Part shown: positions 33,811-43,369 of the stretch, piece after piece
Numbering within the stretch: position 1 is the stretch's first letter
How the letters are laid out: each line of letters starts with the position of its first letter
Origin: JAMXLO01 sp963791495
GTDB taxonomy: Bacteria > Pseudomonadota > Alphaproteobacteria > Acetobacterales > Acetobacteraceae
DNA length: 64,000 nucleotides
Reading direction: 5' to 3'
NCBI GenBank assembly: GCA_963791495.1
Contig: CAWBST010000009.1
Coordinates: 310,001-374,000 of the forward strand
Notes under the pieces: generated by a model
The model's database searches: none
The model's input: only the letters and a program-made list of their open reading frames with translations
Told to the model about the DNA's origin: nothing
Translations under genes and position numbers: made by a program

Positions 33811-35319
33811 CTACGCTGGCTGGTTCCATTGCAGGTCCGGATCCAGCGGGAATACCGGCCTGCGAACCTTCCGGAACGTCAACTGCCCGTAGTCCGATGT
33901 GCAGACGCCCACGCCGGCACATTCGACGATCTCGCGCGCGATCTTGCCGAGGTCGGCGCGCCAGTGCACCCGGCTCTTGATCGCCACGAATGTCTTGCGC
34001 GACGGATCGATGCCCAGGACCTGCAGCATCTCTTGCGCGGTCGGCTCGATGTGTCGGCTGAGCAGCACGATCTGCACCTTGCCAGTGTCCAGCACCACCG
34101 TGCGGCCCATGTAGATCCGCAGCCCCGGCGTCAGCCCGCCCTTCAATCTGAAACTGCCGGACGAGATCGTCTGCACCACACCGGTGACGGTCAGCGGCGC
34201 GCTCGCCACTGGCAGCTGCGACATCGGCAGCTTCGCACCGATCGACAGCGTGACGGTCTCGCCGACGCCGGCTCGAACCGCCTGCTCCACCGCATCCGGA
34301 TCGTAGATACCGAAGAACACCACGTCATCGAGGCCCTGCCGCATGATCTCGCGCAGCGTGTCGGTGGTGTCCATCGTGCCGCCGCTCGCGCAGTTGTCGT
34401 AGTGATCGAGCAGCACCACCGGGAGCTGCCCTGGTGCACCCAATGCCTTGGCGCGGCGCACCGATGCCTCCAGCGGCTCGATGTCGAACATGAACTCACG
34501 TCGCGCCTTCCACGCGGCACTGATCAGTTCGTCCACCATCGTCTGTGCGTCACGCGGATCGTTGTCGGTGACCACCACGGCCGACAGTCCCGCCATCTCG
34601 ACATCGGCATGCGGGAAGCCGACAAACAGGCTGGCGGCAACGGCTCGCCCGCTCGCCTCCCATGCCGCGCACATCGCCTGCAGGTCCTTGTTGGGTGCGC
34701 GGTGAGTACCCTGCGCCATCACGTGAGGCAGCATCGGCGCGGCGCCCCAGGCGGCGGTCGGCCGTACCTCGCCCCGCATCATGCGCAGCAGCGCTCGCGC
34801 GGCGCGTTCCGCTGTCTGCCGCTGGTCGATGTGCGGATACGTCTGATAGCCGGTGACGATCTGCGCGTTGCTCACCATTGCGTCGAAGAAGTTGGCGTGC
34901 ATGTCGTAGGCCACACAGATCGGAGTCTTCGGATCAATCGCGCGGACGCGACGCAGCAGTTCGCCCTCGCCGTCGTCGAACCGGTCGGTGACCATGGCGC
35001 CATGCAGGTCGAGCCACAGCGCATCAAAGCCACCCTCTGCCACCGCGTCGGTGATCATGCGGCAGCACGTCTCGTAGGCCTCGCTGTCCACTGGTCCACT
35101 CGGCGGCGCGCTGGCACAGACCGGCACCACAACTTCGGCGCCGATCTCGTCCGCCACCGCCAGATAGCCGCCCATGCACGTACCGGTGCCACGATAGTAA
35201 TCGATCGCCGTCTGGCCGCTGAGCAATGTCGTGCCGTCGCGACAGAAGCGCTCCAGCCTGGTGGGGACTGGAGAGAACGTATTGGTCTCGTGCGACAAGG
35301 TTGCCAGCAGCAGGCGCAT
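33811..35319 (-). CDS. M81 family metallopeptidase (microcystinase C / MlrC-like)
   Basis: A 502-residue protein of the DUF1485/MlrC family, now peptidase family M81. The start MRLLLATLSHETNTFSPVPT has the conserved HETN histidine-glutamate pair near residue 10, and the LWLDLHGAM segment near 115 carries the next metal-ligand histidine. A C-terminal MlrC-type domain begins near residue 310. MlrC opens linearised microcystin in some species, but most relatives act on other peptides or amides. ATG 35319 is preceded by GAGGGG. It lies 83 bases upstream of the MFS carrier gene on the same strand. Confidence 0.87.
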   Translation of the reverse strand: MRLLLATLSHETNTFSPVPTRLERFCRDGTTLLSGQTAIDYYRGTGTCMGGYLAVADEIGAEVVVPVCASAPPSGPVDSEAYETCCRMITDAVAEGGFDALWLDLHGAMVTDRFDDGEGELLRRVRAIDPKTPICVAYDMHANFFDAMVSNAQIVTGYQTYPHIDQRQTAERAARALLRMMRGEVRPTAAWGAAPMLPHVMAQGTHRAPNKDLQAMCAAWEASGRAVAASLFVGFPHADVEMAGLSAVVVTDNDPRDAQTMVDELISAAWKARREFMFDIEPLEASVRRAKALGAPGQLPVVLLDHYDNCASGGTMDTTDTLREIMRQGLDDVVFFGIYDPDAVEQAVRAGVGETVTLSIGAKLPMSQLPVASAPLTVTGVVQTISSGSFRLKGGLTPGLRIYMGRTVVLDTGKVQIVLLSRHIEPTAQEMLQVLGIDPSRKTFVAIKSRVHWRADLGKIAREIVECAGVGVCTSDYGQLTFRKVRRPVFPLDPDLQWNQPA

Positions 35320-35398
35320 CGGTTTCCCCTCGTGTTTCGATCCGCCAGCATAGGACCGCATGCGGCGCGATGACCACGTGCAAGAAGGCAACCCGCTC

Positions 35399-35650
35399 TC
35401 AGATGCGCCGCGTCGTTCCGCCTGTCGGGATCAGCGCGCCAAGCCGACCGAACAGATAGCCCAGAGTGAACACGATCAGTGCGGCTGTGATCGGCTGCGC
35501 GCGGATCACTGCGCGAACCTCGCCGACGCCGGCATTGGCGTGGCACGCTGCATGTCCTGCCTGCTCCGCCGCATTCTGCATGCCGCCAGCTACGTGCTGA
35601 GCGGCACCAGTGACCGAATCGCCGATGGAGCCTGAAACCGAGTCACTCAT
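35399..35650 (-). CDS. small YqjD/ElaB-like membrane protein
   Basis: An 83-residue protein. Residues 1-45 form an amphipathic helix rich in Ala, Gly and Gln (GAAQHVAGGMQNAAEQAGHAA), followed by VRAVIRAQPITAALIVFTLGYLFGRLGALIP, in which the hydrophobic part spans the membrane once and ends with the YLFGRL motif typical of DUF883/YqjD tail anchors. YqjD-type proteins associate with ribosomes or the inner membrane in stationary phase. Its ATG overlaps the stop region of the transglutaminase gene, so it is coupled to that operon. Confidence 0.72.
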   Translation of the reverse strand: MSDSVSGSIGDSVTGAAQHVAGGMQNAAEQAGHAACHANAGVGEVRAVIRAQPITAALIVFTLGYLFGRLGALIPTGGTTRRI

Positions 35651-36548
35651 TGCCACCTCCCGCGTTGAGTTCGCCTGCCTGATCCGCCGTGATCTCCACC
35701 TCAACGCTCAAGTCCTGGAATGCGTTCGCTGCGCCAGTGAAGCTGCCGCTCAGAGGAATGGCCTGACTGGGATCTCGCGTCACCGCCACGCGGATCAGGT
35801 TGCGCCCGCCGACCAGCCCGTTGGTCGGATCGAATTCCACCCATCCCCCGCCCGGTAGATAGATCTGCGCCCACGCGTGCGTTGAACCGCCACCAACGAC
35901 ACTCTCCCCACCAACTCGGCCCTCGTCGTACAGGTAGCCTGAGACAAAACGCGCGGCGAGGCCCAAGCTGCGCGCGGCTTCCATCAGGAGCAGCGCGAAG
36001 TCCCTGCAGGTTCCGCCACCCGACTCCAGCGTGATGAGCGGGTCCTGCGTGCCCATTGTATCGCGCCAATTGTAGCTGAAGTCATTGCAGATTGCCGCCA
36101 CCATGCCGAGCAGGATCGCCATCGTGTCGCGGTCAGTGTGTTGCTCGACGAAGCGGCGTACCCATGCATCGACCTTGTGCTCGGGGTCGGGATAGTGCCG
36201 TTCCATCGTGCGGCCGATGTCGGGAATCTCCTGCGCGTCATAGCTGAACGGATAGCGCTGCGCGTACTGCTCCAGGTTCACCGCCTCCTGCAGCGGATAG
36301 TGTTCGGCGCGGAATGACGAGATGACCAGCAACTCGCTTGCCCGCTCGGCGAATTCGGCGATCGCGACGGAGTTTCCGAACACGTCGTGCAGCCAGCGCA
36401 CCGATGCGGACGGCTGGATGCTGAGACGGGTATCGAGCAGCCGCAGATCGTGGCTGTCGCGCGGCCGCATCATCAGGCGGTGCGGGCCAAAACTGACCGG
36501 CGCCGAGTAGCGATACAACGTACGGTGAACGACATTCAGGATGGTCAT
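35643..36548 (-). CDS. transglutaminase-like protein (bacterial N-terminal domain type)
   Basis: A 301-residue transglutaminase-fold protein. The N-terminal beta domain opens MTILNVVHRTLYRYSAPVSF, and the catalytic triad reads Cys181 (GGGTCRDFALLL), His224 (STHAWAQIYLP) and Asp240 (VEFDPTNGL). These enzymes are thought to cleave or link amide bonds; this subfamily is linked genetically to ATP-grasp/alpha-E proteins. It is transcribed after a second transglutaminase gene, separated by 38 bases. The small YqjD-like gene overlaps its end. Confidence 0.9.
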   Translation of the reverse strand: MTILNVVHRTLYRYSAPVSFGPHRLMMRPRDSHDLRLLDTRLSIQPSASVRWLHDVFGNSVAIAEFAERASELLVISSFRAEHYPLQEAVNLEQYAQRYPFSYDAQEIPDIGRTMERHYPDPEHKVDAWVRRFVEQHTDRDTMAILLGMVAAICNDFSYNWRDTMGTQDPLITLESGGGTCRDFALLLMEAARSLGLAARFVSGYLYDEGRVGGESVVGGGSTHAWAQIYLPGGGWVEFDPTNGLVGGRNLIRVAVTRDPSQAIPLSGSFTGAANAFQDLSVEVEITADQAGELNAGGGNE

Positions 36549-36586
36549 CGGACATTCAGCAACCCGCGCCGCAGGTTTCGGCTGCA

Positions 36587-37462
36587 TCACGTTTGCGTCG
36601 TCACCTCCTCAAGAAAGACCTCGACCGTCAGCGTCTGCTCGCCTCCACCCAATATCACGCCACGCAACGGCGTGACATCGGCGAAATCGCGTCCCCAGCC
36701 GATGACGACATGCTCATCGCGCACCACAATGCCGTTGGTTGGATCGAGGTCCACCCAGCCATGCTCATGCCCAAGCCAGCAGCCGACCCAGGCATGCGAC
36801 TGGTCAGCGCCGCGGCGCACGAGCGTCGGACGGGTGCGCACATAGCCTGAGACATAGCGCGCCGGCAGACCAACGCCGCGCAGCACGCTGATCATCAGGT
36901 GGGAAAAATCCTGGCACACGCCCTCGCGCCGTCGCAGGACCTCGGCGATCCGCGTGCTCGTCGTCGTCACACCTGGGCGAAAGGCAAAGTCCCGGCGGAT
37001 GCTGACATTGAGATCGAGCAGCGCCTCCAGCACTGGACGCCCCGGCACGAAGCAGCGTTCCGCATAGGCACTTGCGTCGGCATCAGCCGGGGCGTGCGGG
37101 CTGTCGAACAGGAACTCGGCGACCTGACAGGATGCACCGCCGGCATCCCAGGCCTGCTTTGCCACGGTCTCCCAGGACGGTGTTGCCACGCGGTGCGGTG
37201 GTTCGGGAAACGCCACATCGACCGTTGCGTCGGCAATCACCTGGAAGGCCGCATGCGCCTCATCCAGAAACAGCCATGTCACCTCATTGCCGAAATGATC
37301 ATTGCCATCGCGTCGCCACGACACCGCTGGCACGGCATCGATGCCGGCGCGCAGCACCTGCTGATGCGGCAGGGACCGTGGCCGCAGATGCGCCAGGTGC
37401 GCACCCAGATCGACCGGCGTCCGGTAGTCGTACCGCGTCAGGTGTCGCACGTGGTAGATCAT
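36587..37462 (-). CDS. transglutaminase-like protein, second copy
   Basis: A 291-residue relative of the previous gene with the same domain order. It opens MIYHVRHLTRYDYRTPVDLG. The triad is intact: Cys183 (REGVCQDFSHLM), His223 (QSHAWVGCW) and Asp240 (DLDPTNG). It is clearly diverged from its neighbour, so this is an ancient duplication rather than a recent repeat. Its start overlaps the stop of the ATP-grasp/alpha-E gene by ATGA, so the two proteins are made together. Role inferred to be in building or trimming a small peptide. Confidence 0.9.
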   Translation of the reverse strand: MIYHVRHLTRYDYRTPVDLGAHLAHLRPRSLPHQQVLRAGIDAVPAVSWRRDGNDHFGNEVTWLFLDEAHAAFQVIADATVDVAFPEPPHRVATPSWETVAKQAWDAGGASCQVAEFLFDSPHAPADADASAYAERCFVPGRPVLEALLDLNVSIRRDFAFRPGVTTTSTRIAEVLRRREGVCQDFSHLMISVLRGVGLPARYVSGYVRTRPTLVRRGADQSHAWVGCWLGHEHGWVDLDPTNGIVVRDEHVVIGWGRDFADVTPLRGVILGGGEQTLTVEVFLEEVTTQT

Positions 37463-39927
37463 GTGTCCCCACGCATCGATCGGGGCGACGCCTCGACGCC
37501 CACCATTCGAGCGGGCGGTAGCAGCGCGAAATACTGCCGCGATACGCGATCCGACAGGTCGGCGACCGCGTCGTGCATCGAGCGCAGCCGAGCCGGCAGA
37601 AGCAGCGCCGCCGCGGATTGATCGGTGGCCTCACTGACCGTGCTTACCATCGCCTGCGGCTCCTCCTGCAGCGCCGCTGCAGCAACGGCAAGCGCAGTGT
37701 CTGCTGCGCCATCGATCTCACTCAGCAGTGCGCGCATCGCGTCAAGCTGGAACGCGAGGCCGCGAGGGTTGCCGTCGTCCGCGAGCAAAAGGTCGAGCGC
37801 CGGCGCCGGCTGCACCACCGCCAGATAGCGGCTGCGGTACGTGATGGACGAATCACACAACTCCAGCGCAAGGCGAAGGCCATGCTCCACGCGCGCCGGC
37901 TGGTGTGCCGCGCCAGGGAACTCGAGTGCGCACGCCATCTGATCGGCCACACCCTGCGCACGCTCCACACGCCGACCCAGGTCCAGAAACAGCCGCCCGC
38001 CGCCGCGAACCATGTTCTCCGCCGCCAACCCGGACAGGGCGGCAGTGAATGCCAGGACCCGCGACATCGCCTGAAACACCACATCCAGCGCCCGACCATC
38101 GCCGCGGGCGGGGATGCGGGCGAGAGCTTCCTCCACCTCGCGCAGGCCGCGCGTCGTGACGGCGTGCATCTCGCCTGTCACCCGGTCACGCAGCAGGCCT
38201 GTCACGCGGGAGACATGACCAAGCAGAGTGTCGATCGAGCCCAATCTTCCGGCGACGCGCATCAGTTCCTGGCGGAGTCCCAACGGCCCGAGGCCAGTGA
38301 TCGCCTCAATGTCGAGCAGCCCCATCCTGGTGAGGCAGGTGATCAGAACGTCCAGTTCAGCGGTCTCATGCGGCGTCGGTACCGGCTGGCCAACGCGGCG
38401 GATAGTGATGCGCAGCAGTCGCGCCGCCCCGTCCAGCCGCTCGAGGTAGCGCCCAAGCCAGAAGAAATTGTCGGCCACCCTACTCGGTAGATCGCCGGCG
38501 GTGCGCCGGATCGGCAGCGTTGCCGTGCTCACCGCAGCCACAGCCTCAATGGCCGCTGGATTCTCGGCCAGCACCCAGACGTCCTTCGCGAGCACCGGTC
38601 CAGCACTGGGCCATGCCTGTGCATGGTCGGGCAGCACACAGCCGAGCCCACCGGGCATTGCGCGCCAGCCGCCGCGGTCGCGCACCAGGAATATGCGGAC
38701 CAGCACTGGGCGCGGCACGAGTCCATCACCATCGAGGCATGGCGCCATCGAGGGCTTCAGAACCGTACTCGCCGCGAAGCGCCACGGAGCCGCTTCCGCC
38801 CTTGCGAGCAGTGCACCGCGTTTCGCTGCCCCCATCGCGGCCAGAGGCACCGGCGGCTGGCCGCCCTCCAGTGCCGGGCGGAGGCTCCAGGCCTTCTGGG
38901 TGCGCAGGACGGCCTCGCGTACGGCACCGTTGCCCAGCCAGACGGTGGGCACGCTGGGCAGCGCCAGTTTCTCGCCGATCAGCCGCATTGCGAGATCTGG
39001 GAGAAAGGCCGCCAATGCCGGCGCCTCGACGAGGCCGCACCCCGGGCTGTTGATGATCCGCACCTGATCGCGTGCGGCGGCGAGCAGCCCGGGGACACCC
39101 ATCCCATCGGGCGCCAGTTCCAGCGGATCGACCGCATCGCCGCCGATGCCCCGCAGCAACACACCGATCGGCCGCGGGCCGCGCAGCGTTTTCAGAAACA
39201 AACCGACATCACGTACGGTGAGGTCGCCGCCCTCCACCAGGGCGCAGGACAGTTCGCGCGCCAGCAGCACGTGGCCATACCATGCGGGATCGGCATGGCC
39301 CGGCGTGAGCAGCGCTGCCGTTCCACCCAGCGAGGCCCGCCGCAGCATGTCCATGCAGAGCTCGACGAATGGATCGATGTGGCAGGGAAGCTGCGAGGCG
39401 AACAGTTCGGGCACGACGCGCCCAAGGCGCCGACGGTTCTGCAAGGCATGCGCAAGACCATCAGCAAGCCCGGTGCGATCGGCGGTCACGTTCCACGTCC
39501 CATCGGGCATACGCGCGAGATCGGCGGCATAGAACTGCAGCGGCTCCGCCGTTGCGTGCCGGCACGGCCGCAGGAACGCCGGATTGGCATAGACGAGCGC
39601 TGCCGGCAGGGCACCATCGGCCAACAGGTCCTGCGGTCCGTAGAGGTCGGTCAGAACGGCGTCGAGCAGCCTGGCGCGCTGCGCCAATCCGGCCTCTAGC
39701 GTGAGAAATTCCGCGTGCGACAGCGGCAACGGAATCAGATCGAAGCGCCATGGATCCGGCGGCGAGCCGGGAAGCAGGCTCGCCACACCCTCCTCTTCCA
39801 TCACGCGCTCGAGCCGGCGAGCCCGCTCCGCCAGCACGCCGTGGCCAAGCCCCGCGAGCATGCCAAGCAGGCTGCGCCATTGCGGGCGAAGCCCCCCGCT
39901 GCCGTCCACCATCTCGTCGCGTTCCAT
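37459..39927 (-). CDS. circularly permuted ATP-grasp fused to an alpha-E domain
   Basis: An 822-residue fusion. Residues about 60-460 are a circularly permuted ATP-grasp (type 2), with LYGPQDLLADGALPA near 96, IINSPGCGLVEAPALAAFLP near 292 and LKPSMAPCLDGDG near 391. Residues about 480-800 form an all-helical alpha-E domain, starting PSRVADNFFWLGRYLERLD. Such proteins occur next to transglutaminases and are predicted to ligate amino acids into a small peptide; the product is not known. ATG 39927 is chosen (a GTG lies one codon before; ATG 39912 is another option). It heads the operon with the two transglutaminases. Confidence 0.9.
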   Translation of the reverse strand: MERDEMVDGSGGLRPQWRSLLGMLAGLGHGVLAERARRLERVMEEEGVASLLPGSPPDPWRFDLIPLPLSHAEFLTLEAGLAQRARLLDAVLTDLYGPQDLLADGALPAALVYANPAFLRPCRHATAEPLQFYAADLARMPDGTWNVTADRTGLADGLAHALQNRRRLGRVVPELFASQLPCHIDPFVELCMDMLRRASLGGTAALLTPGHADPAWYGHVLLARELSCALVEGGDLTVRDVGLFLKTLRGPRPIGVLLRGIGGDAVDPLELAPDGMGVPGLLAAARDQVRIINSPGCGLVEAPALAAFLPDLAMRLIGEKLALPSVPTVWLGNGAVREAVLRTQKAWSLRPALEGGQPPVPLAAMGAAKRGALLARAEAAPWRFAASTVLKPSMAPCLDGDGLVPRPVLVRIFLVRDRGGWRAMPGGLGCVLPDHAQAWPSAGPVLAKDVWVLAENPAAIEAVAAVSTATLPIRRTAGDLPSRVADNFFWLGRYLERLDGAARLLRITIRRVGQPVPTPHETAELDVLITCLTRMGLLDIEAITGLGPLGLRQELMRVAGRLGSIDTLLGHVSRVTGLLRDRVTGEMHAVTTRGLREVEEALARIPARGDGRALDVVFQAMSRVLAFTAALSGLAAENMVRGGGRLFLDLGRRVERAQGVADQMACALEFPGAAHQPARVEHGLRLALELCDSSITYRSRYLAVVQPAPALDLLLADDGNPRGLAFQLDAMRALLSEIDGAADTALAVAAAALQEEPQAMVSTVSEATDQSAAALLLPARLRSMHDAVADLSDRVSRQYFALLPPARMVGVEASPRSMRGDT

Positions 39928-40053
39928 CACCGAACGCTGACCAGTCAGGGAAATCCGCGCAAGTCTGGCGTGCGTCTGCTCGATTACATCGAAGGATCCT
40001 GATCGGTTGGCCTAATTTCCCTATCGAAATGGATCCGCTATGGTGCTGCACGC

Positions 40054-40067
40054 CTCCCGATCGGGAG
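40054..40067. other. perfect palindrome in the spacer before a small gene
   Basis: CTCCCGATCGGGAG is a perfect 14-base palindrome followed closely by CCCTTTTATT on the plus strand. It lies 52 bases before the small gene at 40120. It could be an operator, or a terminator-like hairpin for an unseen short transcript; no plus-strand gene ends just before it. Confidence 0.35.
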
Positions 40068-40119
40068 CCCTTTTATTCAGTCAGCTTTGCTGAGTTCTCC
40101 TTTCCCAGGTGTAAGCGCG

Positions 40120-40341
40120 ATGGCTGACGATCTTGGCGACGACGCGGCGTGTCTCAGACAAACGGCATCCGGGTTCCGCCATCTGGCCGCCCAAATCCTC
40201 GGCGGAGCCTTCCGAAGGAGATTATTAGAGCTCGCCCTGGAGTACGAGCGTCGAGCAACAAGGCTCGAAAGAAGCGGCATCGAGCGCGCAGGTATCACGG
40301 CGGACCGCAGCGCCGACGCACGGGATCAGGCGCAGGGGTGA
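40120..40341 (+). CDS. small helical protein, paralogue of the 43370 gene product
   Basis: A 73-residue all-helical protein (MADDLGDDAACLRQTASGF, RHLAAQILGGAFRRRLLELA). The middle closely resembles the first 50 residues of the protein encoded at 43370-43807: both have LAxxILGGxFxxRLLELAxEYExxAT. The block forms two amphipathic helices joined by an ILGG turn. Its function is unknown; similar short proteins are scattered through alphaproteobacterial genomes. The start is ATG 40120; an upstream ATG at 40087 is less likely. Confidence 0.65.
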   Translation: MADDLGDDAACLRQTASGFRHLAAQILGGAFRRRLLELALEYERRATRLERSGIERAGITADRSADARDQAQG

Positions 40342-40364
40342 CCGTAAGCCGACTGCCCAGTCGT

Positions 40365-41169
40365 TTATGAAAGGTCCTCGGCACGTTGCTCGACTGATGT
40401 ATCCTGCACTCCGATATCGGTGCGGATGCCAGACCGAGAGGTCGGCGCCATAACTATGGGCGGCACACTGACCTTGGCAGCTTCGGCCATATCCGCGTGC
40501 ATGCGCCGGGTCAGTAACGCCACCTCCGTCCGGTTGCCAACCTGCAGCTTGCGGATGATGTGGTGCACATGCGCCTTGACTGTGCTCAGCGACATGCCCA
40601 ATCGATGGGCTATGACTTTATTGGGCATGCCGCTCGCCAGCAGGCCCAGTACCTGCTCGCTCGCGCGACGTCAGTTCGGCTATCCTCGCGGGGTCAACCG
40701 CCGGATGCTGATAGCTTGGCAGTACTTCGCCATGCCGGGGCTCGACGTTCTGCGGACGCGGGAAGTAGCTGCCACCCGCCAGCACAAGGCGAACGGCCGC
40801 GGCGGCAACTTCCAGATTGCTGGAAACCGGGATGTATCCCTGCAGATCCAATTCAGCGGCCAGGTTGGCGGCCGCCCTGACGTACTCGGCTTCCACGATC
40901 AGTACAATGGGAAGCCTCGCATGCCTCGCACGCAACCACGCGATCTGGCGGTACAGCCACTCAGGTTGCTCCGAGGGCTCCATCCCGATGATGGCGCCCG
41001 TTGCGCCAGACAGCGTATCTGGCGGCAAGCCAGATTCGACATCTGCCACAGGCACGGCTCCGATTTCGCCGCAGTATTTGGCGAGCCAACAGGTCAGGCA
41101 ACCGCGGATGAAATCCCGTCTCTCGACAACGATGAGCGCACTAGGCAACACGCTGACCTGACCCCCCAC
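40365..41169 (-). pseudogene. LuxR-family response regulator broken by a frameshift
   Basis: A LuxR-type regulator in two frames. The N-terminal frame starts at GTG 41169 (MGGQVSVLPSALIVVE) and forms a receiver-like domain up to DPARIAELTSRERA; the position where the receiver's phospho-acceptor aspartate is expected (GAIIGM) has none, so it is a pseudo-receiver. Near 40659-40662 a two-base deletion or one-base gain breaks the frame. The other frame continues EQVLGLLASGMPNKVIAHRL, GMSLSTVKAHVHHIIRKL, an intact DNA-binding helix-turn-helix. Without the indel the LTSRERE linker would be perfect. Confidence 0.78.
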
Positions 41170-41413
41170 GTGTGGATCGACACGCCAAGATCCGAGCGGT
41201 CGGAAAACGTTCGATCACTACAGCCTGATCCTCTATTCTCGGAGTGGTCTTTACTGTCACGCGGATCACCAAAACGCGGCGAAGGACCGCAATTGCGCCT
41301 CATCTGCGCGACTCCCATAACAATCCATTGCTTCACGTGTGACCAGCCGACCATGAGATCACGGCCCGGATATTGTCCGATCGATCTAGTTCCGAGGTTG
41401 GCCGAAGGCGCCC

Positions 41414-42751
41414 CTAATCGGACTTCCGTTCGTCGCGCAGCTTAGCCCAGTAGTCGAGCCGCTTGCCGATCTCGCGTTCGAAGCCGCGATCGCGCGGGCG
41501 ATAGAACTGCTGGCGCATCATGTCCTCTGGGAAGTAATTCTGCCCGGAGAACGCATCCTCGGTTTCGTGGTCGTACTGGTAATCGGCGCCATAGCCGAGG
41601 TCCTTCATAAGCCGGGTCGGCGCGTTCAGGATGTGCGTCGGCGGCATCAGCGATCCGGTCGCCTTGGCTGATGCACGAGCCGCGCCGTACGCGGTATAGA
41701 TCGCATTCGATTTCGGTGCGGTGCCCAGATAGACCACCACCTGGGCGATCGCCAGCTCGCCCTCAGGCGAGCCGAGACGCTCGTATGTCTCCCATCCCGC
41801 CAACGCCAGCGTCAATGCATTGGGATCGGCCATGCCGATGTCCTCGGCCGCGAAGCGCACCAGACGACGCGCGATATAGCGCGGGTCCTCGCCGCCATTC
41901 AGCATGCGCGCGAACCAGTAGAGAGCTGCATCCGGATCGGACCCGCGCAGCGACTTGTGCAGCGCGGAGATCAGATTGTAGTGCTCCTCGCGATCCTTGT
42001 CGTACAGCGCGGCGCGGCGGGCGAGCAGCGCGGCGAGCCCGGTCGCATCCATCACCGGTGTATCGGCGGACAGAGCGAAGATCTGCTCGGCCATGTTGAG
42101 CACATAGCGGCCGTCGCCATCTGCCATCGCACGCAAAGTGGCGCGAGCTTCCGCATCGAGCGGCAGCGCGCGGCCGGTATCGGCTTCCGCGCGCGCAAGC
42201 AGCAACTCCAGCGCCGTGTCATCGAGCCGGCGCAGCACCAGCACCTGGCAGCGCGACAGCAGCGCGCCGTTCAGCGCGAACGACGGGTTCTCTGTGGTGG
42301 CGCCGATCAGCGTGATCGTGCCGGTCTCCACTACCGGCAGGAACCCGTCCTGCTGCGCACGGTTGAAGCGATGGATCTCGTCGACGAACAGCAGCGTCCC
42401 CTGCCCTGTCCGGCGCCGCCGTGCGGCCTCGTCGAACGCACGCTTCAGGTCGGCAACTCCCGAGAACACCGCCGAGAGCTGCACGAAATGCAGTCCGGAA
42501 CGTGCTGCCAGCAACCTGGCGATGGTGGTCTTGCCGCAACCGGGCGGACCCCAAAGGATCAGCGAGGCGAGCGACCCGCGCTCCAGCATGCGTGACAGCG
42601 TGCCGTCGGGGCCAAGCAGGTGATCCTGCCCCACCACCTCGTCGAGCGAGAGCGGACGCAGCCGATCAGCCAGCGGCCGCGGACCGGCCTTTCCTCCGCG
42701 TTCCGGCGGAGCACCGAACAGGTCATCGGCGGCATCTGTTCCGTTTGGCAC
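41414..42751 (-). CDS. rarA: replication-associated recombination protein A (RarA/MgsA)
   Basis: A 445-residue AAA+ ATPase of the RarA/MgsA/WRNIP1 family that acts at stalled forks. Walker A GPPGCGKT at 68-75, Walker B VDEIH at 123-127, sensor 1 GATTENPSF at 150-158. The C-terminal half (LISALHKSLRGSDPDAALYW, RMLNGGEDPRYIARRLVRFA) is the tetramerisation and clamp-like domain. Sequence and length are normal for the family. It lies alone on the minus strand, with about 240 bases downstream and 600 bases upstream without genes. Confidence 0.97.
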   Translation of the reverse strand: MPNGTDAADDLFGAPPERGGKAGPRPLADRLRPLSLDEVVGQDHLLGPDGTLSRMLERGSLASLILWGPPGCGKTTIARLLAARSGLHFVQLSAVFSGVADLKRAFDEAARRRRTGQGTLLFVDEIHRFNRAQQDGFLPVVETGTITLIGATTENPSFALNGALLSRCQVLVLRRLDDTALELLLARAEADTGRALPLDAEARATLRAMADGDGRYVLNMAEQIFALSADTPVMDATGLAALLARRAALYDKDREEHYNLISALHKSLRGSDPDAALYWFARMLNGGEDPRYIARRLVRFAAEDIGMADPNALTLALAGWETYERLGSPEGELAIAQVVVYLGTAPKSNAIYTAYGAARASAKATGSLMPPTHILNAPTRLMKDLGYGADYQYDHETEDAFSGQNYFPEDMMRQQFYRPRDRGFEREIGKRLDYWAKLRDERKSD

Positions 42752-43369
42752 AGCCGGAGAATAGCGCCACGGGCGCCCGAGGCGAACCGGTCGGATTACC
42801 TGCAGCCGAGTCGGGCCCAGCCAAGGCTCCGATACACACTATTTTTCGCGTGTATTCGTAGTCGAATGGATTACAGCAACAAGTAGCGCCAGGTTGCATC
42901 CCAATCGCCGCCTTCGTAAGTCTTACGGAAAGAATTCTCTCTGTAACAGCAATTTAGCAGACGATCTTTGGCGCAATACTAATTCGCTCTTGCTGCGCGT
43001 CGCAGGCAAGGCCTACGGTACAAAAAAATGTAGATACCAATGGGGAGATTACAGATGACAAGCTTCCACCAAGACCCTCGATGGCAGGGTGCGGATTGCT
43101 CCGACGCCCTCGCCGAACATTGAGGCGAAACTACAGCAAGATACGACGCCTGACTGAGACGATCCACGCAGCGCAGCAGGCGGTCTCTTCGATCAGTTCA
43201 GCGGCAACGCAGTGCGCGAATGCAAGCGTAACACGGGGACCCGCATTGGCGCGCGGCAGCCGAACCGGCTTTGGCTGACCAAATACAGGTTGGCTACCGG
43301 ACCAAGTCCACGCCGGCGCAGTTCCTCGTTGGCTTGGGGGACACGCCGCCCAACGCAATGCGGTGAGTC
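42752..43369. other. gene-poor, A/T-richer spacer
   Basis: About 620 bases without a supported gene between rarA and the small helical-protein gene. Bases around 42900-43060 are richer in A and T (for example TACAAAAAAATGTAGATACC) than the rest of the window. Short frames exist but lack ribosome sites and family signatures. The region probably contains the promoter of rarA on one side. Confidence 0.5.

Noticed and set aside
33721..35373. 550-codon open frame antisense to the M81 gene
   Set aside because: No ribosome site, no motif, fully antisense to a clear gene.
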